Source: Emiliania huxleyi CCMP1516 | Taxonomy: Eukaryota; Haptophyta; Isochrysidales; Noelaerhabdaceae | Assembly (NCBI RefSeq): GCF_000372725.1 | Contig: NW_005201493.1 | Span: 76,830-140,829, forward strand | Reading direction: 5' to 3' | Length of the DNA: 64,000 bases | In this document: positions 53,441-64,000 of the stretch, one piece after another | How positions within the stretch are numbered: position 1 is the stretch's first letter | Layout of the letters: each line of letters opens with the position of its first letter | Notes under the pieces: generated by a model | The model's input: the letters and a program-made list of their open reading frames with translations, nothing else | The model's database searches: none | What the model was told of the DNA's origin: nothing | Translations under genes and position numbers: made by a program

Positions 53441-53633
53441 TTACATCACAACGCCCCTGCTAGCGACGCCTGGGCGGCGATGATGCCGCAGGCGGCGACC
53501 GCGGAGCACCGCAGGGATAAAACGGAATACACGTGGCGAGAGTCTGGAAAGTGGGGGCCAGTTCCAGTGGGATAGAGAAGCCTGCAGCGTGCAGGAGGAG
53601 ACGTATACATGCGCCACGTGCATACGGTAGGTC

Positions 53634-57277
<3,644 letters not shown>

Positions 57278-57761
57278 TATTTCAGCACCCGCCCCCTGGC
57301 GTCTTGGCCGTCTATGTACGTGCCGCCATCCCGTGTCGCGGAAGCGAGGCGGCAGTAGAACGAAATAGCACCTCACGGCTCGCCAGCAGCGGACACTCAA
57401 GAGGAGGAGATACACACGACGAGATACACCGTTTCATTGCCTCGTCGGGGCTGTGTATCTTCCTCCTGCGCTGTCTGGCCCCGCACAGCGACTTGCGAGG
57501 GCTCGTCTTCGATGGGTTCCACGGCAATGCCAGCGCTGTCGGTGCCGCCCTAGTCGCGCCAGCGCCCTCCCTCCCCCATAAATGGACTGGCTCTCGGGCC
57601 CAAGCCGTTCGCGAATGCGCCGTTCGCGCGCTCGACCCTTGGCGCGGCGGAGGCTCGCATTCACCACAGAGCGAGCCGCGTCGCCCAGTCCAATTAAGAT
57701 AGCTACTTGACACCCTGGTGCACACTTGGAGCGCCTCCGCGCATCGCCCGTGTCGATCCCC

Positions 57762-59512
57762 ATGTCAGACGGTAGCTCTGGAGTCCTGGCGCGCAGGGAG
57801 AAGGGCGAGGCACATTCCAGGCAGTGACCTCTCGCCCCTCTCCCGAGCCTGCGCAGGTGGCTGCTGCGCCCACAGACGGGCCAGTGCTGGGCACGCGCAT
57901 CCTACAGTCGGAGGCTTCCGCCGACGCTCAGTACGTGATTGCCGCTCTGCTGCCCCCGCGCGACGCCGCAGCGCTGTCGGGCGTGAACAAGGACTACTAC
58001 TTCATCGCGCGCAGTCCGCTAATTTGGGCGTCGCACGTGCAGCACATTCGCAAGACGAACCCGGAGGTGCAGGCTCCGTTGGAGGTGTACGATGACCCGT
58101 ACGAGGAGTACAAGGGACTTCGTGCTGCGGGAGAGAGGCACTCGGCCGAGGAGCTGGTCTCGCACGTCAAGTCTTTCAAGGGGAAGGAGCTGCTGCTCTT
58201 ACGAACCTTCGGCACCGTGACGGAGCCGGGGACGAAGAGTGCCACTTTCGAGCCAAACGGCCCGATCTCGCTGCCTGTCCCGGCACAGCTCGCGCTGGAG
58301 CTAGGTGCGTCATGTCTGCGGTTGCGTCATGAAGTTAGAAATAGTACTGGCTAGTCTATTCCTACTCATCACCACTCGCCAGAACACACCCCCACACTGC
58401 TTAGAAGGAAATGGTTTTGTGCAAGGTCCGTATGGGATATGGGGCACACTCTTCCTGTGTGACTGTGAGTACTGTGTGTAGTGTCCCTGCCGCGGTGTGC
58501 GCACTAATACCATTGAAGACGGTATCCAGCTACGTGGTATGTACTCGTACGTATGTTTTTTAAAGTGATTTCAGAACAAACGCCTTCGGCATTTTTTTCT
58601 CCGGCACCGCCACCGAGAGAGGCTCACAAGAGACAGCTGGCTGCCTCGCGCCGGGGACGAAATAGCACCTCGACCACCTCGACCTCGACCACCTCGACCA
58701 CCCACCTCGACCCGCTCCCTGCGCGGCTCCCCTGAGGCTTCCGCGGGTGCCGCGAGCCTCGTGGGGTCTCGCCCTGATGGCGCGCCTCCTCCGCTGCCGA
58801 TCTGGCCACTCGTCCGCTCGTGTAGTACCTAGGCGCGCTGGACATTGCTCGCTCGCCACTTCCTCCGCGACGCCCGCTCAGTCAGTCATTCTTTGTGCGG
58901 CTATCAGGGCACGACTCCGTGTTTAGCTAATGGGAGTTGTCTCTTGAATGTCGGGCTGGACTGTTCGCGTGCGAGTGTCGGTGATGTGCAGGGTCCTGGG
59001 AAGCAAAGCCAGCGCAGGCGTCTTTGCACGACACGCTGCAAACAAGTTGCCTCTGTCGTCGGGCAGTTGGGGGGGGTTTGGGGGGGGGGGGGGGATTGTG
59101 TCGTTAGCACTCCCCGTCGACTCGGCAAGCGCGACCTGCGTCTCTGGAGCGTGACTTCGTCCCCTTGTGTGCTGCGCATGCGTGTGCCGTGTAGCTCCAT
59201 GCTTCAGCCGCGGCGCGCGGGACCAGGTACGATGCATTATACAACGATACTACTCTCTCTGCCATCGTTTAACACCCAGACTGCTTCATAGAAGTCACAC
59301 TTATTCCCCTCCGATGTGAGGCGTGGTCTCAGCTCTCAGCCGGAGGAAGCGCCCCCACCGGTTCTGGTCCAGGAAATTACGACTGAACTTGTTGCGCACA
59401 GTCTGCAGGTCAGCTTGCGCCCTTGCTGGTGGAGGAGATGCAGCTCCTTGGCACAGTCACCGAGGTCAAGACGAGTGTAGCCGGTCGCTTCCTACACATC
59501 AATCAGCTGTGA
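57762..59512 (+). CDS. F-box-like protein
   Basis: Certain exons: one open to 58304 (coding from about 57853, VAAAPTDGPVLGTRILQ) and 59409..59512, joined by a 1104-nt GT-AG intron. The join gives LALELGQLAPLLVEEMQLLG and the C-terminus VAGRFLHINQL. Core motif IAALLPPRDAAALSGVNKDY followed by YFIARSPLIWASHV is F-box-like, so an SCF ubiquitin-ligase adaptor role is possible. The first exon may be MSDGSSGVL at 57762, spliced by GC-AG at about 57788-57855; this is uncertain. The long intron has a TCGACC-rich stretch (58670-58715) and G-runs. Confidence 0.55.
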
Positions 59513-59802
59513 GACGGAGAGGTTTTTATATATAAGGAAAATAGGTGCGATCACATTAAGAAGATGCGATGCGTGCCGTCAAAAGGGGGGGGGGGGGGGC
59601 GTGCTCCACAAGGAGCGGTTGCGTGTGTGCAGCGCGAGGTGGATTGCCGCAGCTGCCACCATGGATGGCTCAAATCTCTTAAGGCGCACATTCATCGAGA
59701 GACAATTTGCAGAGGTATAATGCGAGCAAATATGTGAGCCCGAGCCCACCAAGTTGTCGGCACGCACCTCGAATGTGGCTGAGCGATATCAGCGTCTAAC
59801 CA

Positions 59803-60405
59803 ATGCTGAAGGTCACACACCACGCTCCAATGATAGAGCAGGCGGCGATCGAAGGACGCGAAATATGCATCGGCTTCCAGGATCTGTCAACATGCTTCAT
59901 GAGCATCGTAAAGGAGATACAATTTCAGCTCGAGGCGGCGCTAGGAGTAGAACCCGAGATCAGCGCGGTAATTAAGGCGCTACACACAAACGTTACAGGG
60001 CAATTTGAGACCGAACATGGGCTGTCGGACGCATTCCCCCTGGACCGAGGCACAGGCCAGGGCGATCCGAACGGAGGGTCGAGGGCGAAGATGCCGATAG
60101 CAATGGGACAATGGGCGGTGTCCAAGTACGCGAGAGGATTCGCGGTCACAAAAGGAGAAAACGGGCGGGTGCCACAGCTATATTACGCGGACGACGGCTC
60201 ATTCATCACTGAGAGCACCGCGGACCTACAGGCGATATTCGACCTGAACTGGTACTTAATGAAGATGAGTGGCATGGCGGTCAAGGTCAAGGGAAAAGAA
60301 AAGACAGCGTACATGGCAGTACGATACGAGAATGGGATCGCACGAAACATAGAAGGCGCGCCAATGCGACTCCTAAGGCACTGCAGCAGACGGCGGCATC
60401 AATAA
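59803..60405 (+). pseudogene. Reverse transcriptase fragment (non-LTR type)
   Basis: About 200 residues without the N-terminal RT part. Motif A IGFQDLSTCFMSI (catalytic Asp), motif B FPLDRGTGQGDPNGG, motif C QLYYADDGSFI (catalytic YADD), then motif D/E KVKGKEKTAYMA. The frame terminates at 60405, but the +2 frame is open from about 60360 (ATPKALQQTAASIIKV) straight into the next ORF, so a one-base frameshift probably separates two halves of one polyprotein. Confidence 0.75.
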
Positions 60406-60521
60406 TCAAAGTACGGGAAGGGAAGAGGAAGGGACTCGAGGCGGAGAGGAAGGAACGAGTAGCCGCGGAAACAGAACGCCTGAGAGAGGGACAGAAGGAA
60501 AGGAAGGAGAGGATACGAGAA

Positions 60522-62501
60522 ATGGAGTGGGCGGCGAATGCGTGTATTTGCTGGCGACGGAGGCGACATCGACAACGTGATGCCGAGGAGAAGGAGAGGG
60601 AAGAGGCAGAGAGACGCCTCGAAGCGGGGAGAGGCAGAACGACGAGAGCGATGGGGATGACACTCAAAACGACCCACTGCGAGCTCGAAGGCGAAGGCCA
60701 GCGCAGGAAACGCGGTGATAGGAACGACGATGCGGCGAGCGCCGGAGGGAAGCGACGACAGCGAGGGGACGAGGACGGCGAGCAGAGAGGAGAACAGACG
60801 GCGAGCGGCGCACGCGAGGGCGACCACGCAGGAGAAAACAGACGGGACGAGGGGAAGGAAACGCGGCCCGCCAGGAAGCGAAGGCAGACGGCAAGATACG
60901 TCGCCGGACCAGCGACAGGAAGCGCAGGAAAACAAAAAGAACAAGACCAGGAGCATGGAGACGAGGGAAGGCGCGAGGCGCTCCGCCGACAAGCAGCAGA
61001 GGCGGCGGCGAAAGTAACGACGGCCATGCTAACGACGGGCGGCACGGTGGAAGGGGCGAAGGTAGGCCCCTCTAGCATAGCGGAAGGGGAACTCGGCCTA
61101 CTGGCGACGAGGAGGCTAGAGAAATTTGAGGTGTGTAGCATCTACACTGGGGAGATCTTCCGGACAGGAACGGCGCAGCCACCAGAGACAGTACCAGACG
61201 AACTATCACGACACACGGCAGCAGGGGGGACGCAGCTGGATGGAAGTGACGACGAGAGCGGGGACGACTTTGACAGCGTCGCGGCGCGCCTTAACTTCGA
61301 CTGGCCTGCAGCATCGAATGAGCCGAAACGAGGCACGAGGGCGACGCACTTCGTACGCTACGAGGAGATACAATTAGGCAAGGCAGCTGCGCAGGTGATG
61401 GTCCTGTTTGCAGAGAGGGGAGTCAAGGAAGGCCAAGAAATCACATGGTCATATGGGGACTCATACAGGAGCCACCGCAAGAAGATGGGATACAGGGCGG
61501 GGACCAAGGCGGATCCGAACGCAATAACACCCCAGCAAGCGCGGACGGCATTCGCGAGATACTGCAAAAAGATAGACGTGACGAAGGAGGAGCTAGCGTG
61601 GAACTTTGGATGCATATCGGCAAGCCAAAATAACGAGCAGGAGGCTGTCCTGGTGCGTGAGCTAATCCTGAGCAACAATAAGCGACTGTACCACGGAGCA
61701 CAGAGCGCAGCAGACAGGACGGCGGCGACGGCGGACATGGCAGAGACGAGTGTGAAACAAAGGGCGGCGGACATGGAGGGCGGTAGCGACGGGGATGGAG
61801 ACGGTGACGGTGGCGAGGGAGAGGAAGGGGGTCCATTAACACCAGACAGCGAGAGGGGCAGGGAGGAAAGGGGGAGAGAGGAAGCCAACGCGACGTGCGC
61901 AGAGGATGAGGATATAAACTGGGACGACGCAGCGGAGGGGATAGGCGAGGGAATCGAGGGACCGGAGGGCTTTCGCGACAGCGACGATGACGACGAAGAA
62001 AGGGGAGGGGACGGAGGGGCGACACGCAGGAGGAGCGAAATCGCTAACGGCCCGAGCAGAGAGGGCGACGGCGGGGCACGAGGGAACAACGGAGATGCTA
62101 CCGATGACGCGAACCGAGGCACGGACGCCGGCGGGGACGGGGAGGGCGACAGCGACGTCGAGGTTAACGCAACCGTATCGAGAGCGCCACCCAAAAAGGG
62201 GCGGACAGCCATGGAGGTCACCGAATGGAGGGCGAACGGCACGATGCGAAAAGGCAGGGCGAGGCGGATGGAGAAAGAAGTGCCGAGAAGGCCATGGTGG
62301 AGGGGAGGGACGGGAGGACGAAAGAAGGGCGAGGAGGACGAGCGGCCCGCACAGACCGCGAGCAGACAGCGCCTGCTGGCCATTTCGAGACATTCGCCAA
62401 GAACGCTAGCTACATGGGAGGGCTTCGTGAAGGATGGATTGAAAAACATTCGAACAAAGAAGAGGCGACGGGAGGAACCGGCGGAGGATGCAGTGACGTG
62501 A
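60522..62501 (+). CDS. Charged retroelement ORF with SET-like domain
   Basis: 659 aa from the first ATG; the frame is open further upstream to about 60360. Residues 1-170: coiled-coil, Arg/Glu-rich. Residues ~183-315: SET-like, with LLATRRLEKFEVCSIYTGEI (N-SET pattern), RATHFVRYEEI, and VMVLFAERGVKEGQEITWSYG (the GEEI-x-WDYG strand). The canonical NHSC motif is not evident, so methyltransferase activity is uncertain. Residues ~430-659 are acidic then basic, ending EDAVT just before (CA)n. The SET-like region may contact chromatin and guide integration; this is inference. Confidence 0.6.
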   Translation: MEWAANACICWRRRRHRQRDAEEKEREEAERRLEAGRGRTTRAMGMTLKTTHCELEGEGQRRKRGDRNDDAASAGGKRRQRGDEDGEQRGEQTASGAREGDHAGENRRDEGKETRPARKRRQTARYVAGPATGSAGKQKEQDQEHGDEGRREALRRQAAEAAAKVTTAMLTTGGTVEGAKVGPSSIAEGELGLLATRRLEKFEVCSIYTGEIFRTGTAQPPETVPDELSRHTAAGGTQLDGSDDESGDDFDSVAARLNFDWPAASNEPKRGTRATHFVRYEEIQLGKAAAQVMVLFAERGVKEGQEITWSYGDSYRSHRKKMGYRAGTKADPNAITPQQARTAFARYCKKIDVTKEELAWNFGCISASQNNEQEAVLVRELILSNNKRLYHGAQSAADRTAATADMAETSVKQRAADMEGGSDGDGDGDGGEGEEGGPLTPDSERGREERGREEANATCAEDEDINWDDAAEGIGEGIEGPEGFRDSDDDDEERGGDGGATRRRSEIANGPSREGDGGARGNNGDATDDANRGTDAGGDGEGDSDVEVNATVSRAPPKKGRTAMEVTEWRANGTMRKGRARRMEKEVPRRPWWRGGTGGRKKGEEDERPAQTASRQRLLAISRHSPRTLATWEGFVKDGLKNIRTKKRRREEPAEDAVT

Positions 62502-62629
<128 letters not shown>

Positions 62630-62906
62630 GCTCACCCACGCGCACTGGGCCTTGCACTTTGAATGCCGTGGGGCTCCTGTCGTCAGACGTGGAGACGCGA
62701 GGGTTGCCCCCCCTTGCCCCACCACCTCGTGTGTGTGGAGAAGTTTACCTTACCTTACCTTACCTGGTAGCTGGTCGGTACCGCGTGTAAACAAGAATAT
62801 TTTTTCGACCCTCGAGTCTCGGCTCTCGCTCCACCCGTGAAACTCTCTGAAAGTAACTCACCTGCCAGTTCCTCAACGCTCAAGGCTAATTAGCGCTGCA
62901 TCAGCG

Positions 62907-63332
62907 TCAGCCCGACTGGGTTGCTGCGGCTCCGCGCTCCGCCCACTCGGCCGGCTTGCAGTCTACCCGTTCGCCGAGGGCGTCGCACTGCAGCTCGTCG
63001 AGCGAGGCGAGGAAGCCCTCCCGCTCCCGCCGCTGCTCCGCCTTGATGCCCTTCTCGCGCTCGCGGCGCGAGCGCAGGAAGGCCTGCATCGCCGCCGACG
63101 GAGGCGCCTTCTTCCTTCGCCTCTTGCCGACCGAGTCCGAGGCGAGCTCGTCCGCCACGGCCGACGGCGCCGCGGCGGCGTCTCGCGGATGGCGTCCGCG
63201 GCGGCCACCTCCCGCTCCTCCGCGGAAATCGTCGCCGCCAGAGCCGCTCGCGCCTCCGCCTGCCGCGCCTGCAGCGCGTCGACGTCCGCCTGCAGCGAGG
63301 CCGCTCTGTCCTCGACGAGCCTGGCGAGCGGC
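62907..63332 (-). CDS. Coiled-coil basic protein (partial)
   Basis: Minus strand, stop at 62907. The exon begins at an acceptor-like TTCTTCAG near 63333: LVEDRAASLQADVDALQARQ, a coiled coil, then KRRRKKAPPSAAMQAFLRSR and FLASLDELQCDALGERV, ending AAATQSG. One frame change near 63180 needs either a short intron or a sequencing indel. The 5' part is lost in or beyond the gap at 63424. No family assigned. Confidence 0.45.
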   Translation of the reverse strand, partial: AARQARRGQSGLAAGGRRRAAGAAGGGASGSGGDDFRGGAGGGRRGRHPRDAAAAPSAVADELASDSVGKRRRKKAPPSAAMQAFLRSRREREKGIKAEQRREREGFLASLDELQCDALGERVDCKPAEWAERGAAATQSG

Positions 63333-63423
63333 TGAAGAAGAGTTTGCTAGGCAGTCACGGAGAAGTGCAAAGTCGCCACCTCCGTCGGGACAAAAGCGGC
63401 AATGGTACCGCCCTCGCGCCCGC

Positions 63424-63523
63424 NNNNNNNNNNNNNNNNNNNNNNNNNNNNNNNNNNNNNNNNNNNNNNNNNNNNNNNNNNNNNNNNNNNNNNNNNNNNN
63501 NNNNNNNNNNNNNNNNNNNNNNN
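63424..63523. other. Assembly gap of 100 N
   Basis: Exactly 100 undetermined bases, the usual placeholder for a gap of unknown size. Continuity of genes across it cannot be assumed. Confidence 1.
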
Positions 63524-63689
63524 TGCACAGTCAACCACGACATGGCGTGCGATCAGTCCATCGCCTCGAGCGACGCGATATGCGAGTGCGCTGCGCTTGC
63601 GCCGCTCTCTCCGGGCTGAGTGCCGCGCATGGCGGCAGTGGCGCGGGGGGGGGGTGGAGGAGGGTGAGGGGAGAGGAAGAGGGGCGGTG

Positions 63690-63775
63690 GTTCGCCTCGA
63701 GGGTAGCCCACCGCTCGGCGAGCTGCAGCGTGCGCGGCGTGTAGAAGATGTGGTCGAGCGCCCACTCAACGCAAG
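63690..63775 (-). CDS. Single exon fragment, possibly endonuclease/exonuclease/phosphatase family
   Basis: Minus strand encodes ALDHIFYTPRTLQLAERWAT before a possible donor. DHI-x-YT-x-TL is the C-terminal His motif region of EEP-type nucleases (CCR4/Angel-like). The retroelement copy C lies immediately upstream of it on this strand, so the gene may be interrupted. Weak, based on one motif. Confidence 0.3.
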
Positions 63776-63784
63776 GCCCCTAAG

Positions 63785-64000
63785 GCCAGGTCAGGTCAAG
63801 GACGCTTCTCCACACACACGAAGGTGGTGGGGCGAGGGCCAGGCTAGCCCTCGCGACTCCACGTCTAGACAGGCAGGAGCCCCACGGCATGCAAAGTGCA
63901 AGGCCCAGTGCGCGTGGTTGAGCGGTGTGTGTGCGTGCGTGTGTGCGTGTGTGCGTGTGCGCGTGTGTGCGTGGGTGTGTGGGTGCGTGGGTGTGTGGTG
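63785..64000 (-). mobile_element. Retroelement copy C, 3' end, diverged (runs off the window)
   Basis: The reverse complement matches the ~110-bp 3' tail of copies A and B (shared CGCACTGGGCCTTGCACTTT and TGCCGTGGGGCTCCTG), preceded by a degenerate (CA)n tract and followed by TTGACCTGACCTGGCCTT in place of (TTACC)n. It differs by several percent, so it is an older or separate subfamily. The body lies beyond 64000. Confidence 0.75.

Overview
The window is a GC-rich nuclear scaffold of a photosynthetic eukaryote with short introns, one 100-base assembly gap and many mobile-element remnants. Several products carry an N-terminal signal peptide ending in AFAP/APF-like residues, the pattern of plastid import in algae with secondary red plastids. 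HCF101, a plastid-type fructose-1,6-bisphosphatase and a signal-bearing glutathione transferase support an alga. Unusually common GC-AG introns, ankyrin and BspA-type repeat proteins and the base composition fit a haptophyte best; a pelagophyte is possible. Gene models below were joined by eye, and every CDS given as a join keeps one open frame across its introns.

Layout. 0-8 kb: ankyrin/U-box protein (5' cut by the window), a 40-bp RNA-like hairpin, an alpha/beta hydrolase with four introns, a dispersed-repeat cluster, a small unknown gene and a two-repeat secreted protein. 9-14 kb: a MITE, unknown membrane proteins, an EF-hand protein, HisI (PRA cyclohydrolase) and a single-pass plastid-type protein. 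14-22 kb: mostly non-coding, with nested palindromes, a 1-kb CTCTCC tract, an NHL/BTB gene, a GGGTTA-containing array and a 431-bp TIR element. 23-38 kb is gene dense: plastid membrane protein, SR splicing factor, HCF101, DEAD-box helicase, a membrane/LRR protein, a SLATT-like 2TM protein and a GST. 38-51 kb: repeat elements, ankyrin gene, BspA-type LRR protein, FBPase, fasciclin fragments and a PAN/Apple surface protein. 51-64 kb: a GH127-type glycosidase and an F-box-like gene between copies of a retroelement that combines a reverse transcriptase fragment with a SET-like domain.

The main finding concerns introns. In at least six introns of five genes, the first ~18-30 nt of the intron copy the first bases of the downstream exon, followed by a ~38-55 nt insert ending in AG. 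In five of these six the GC donor is the first two bases of the duplicated block. Several inserts share a CTTCTCGGAACCTT-like core. Two further introns, in HCF101 and the GH127 gene, are homologous ~190-nt elements with direct repeats at both ends. This looks like transposon-type intron gain (introners) caught at several ages. A second finding is a ~70-bp element repeated four times; three copies lie in the same orientation about 75-150 nt upstream of an ORF.
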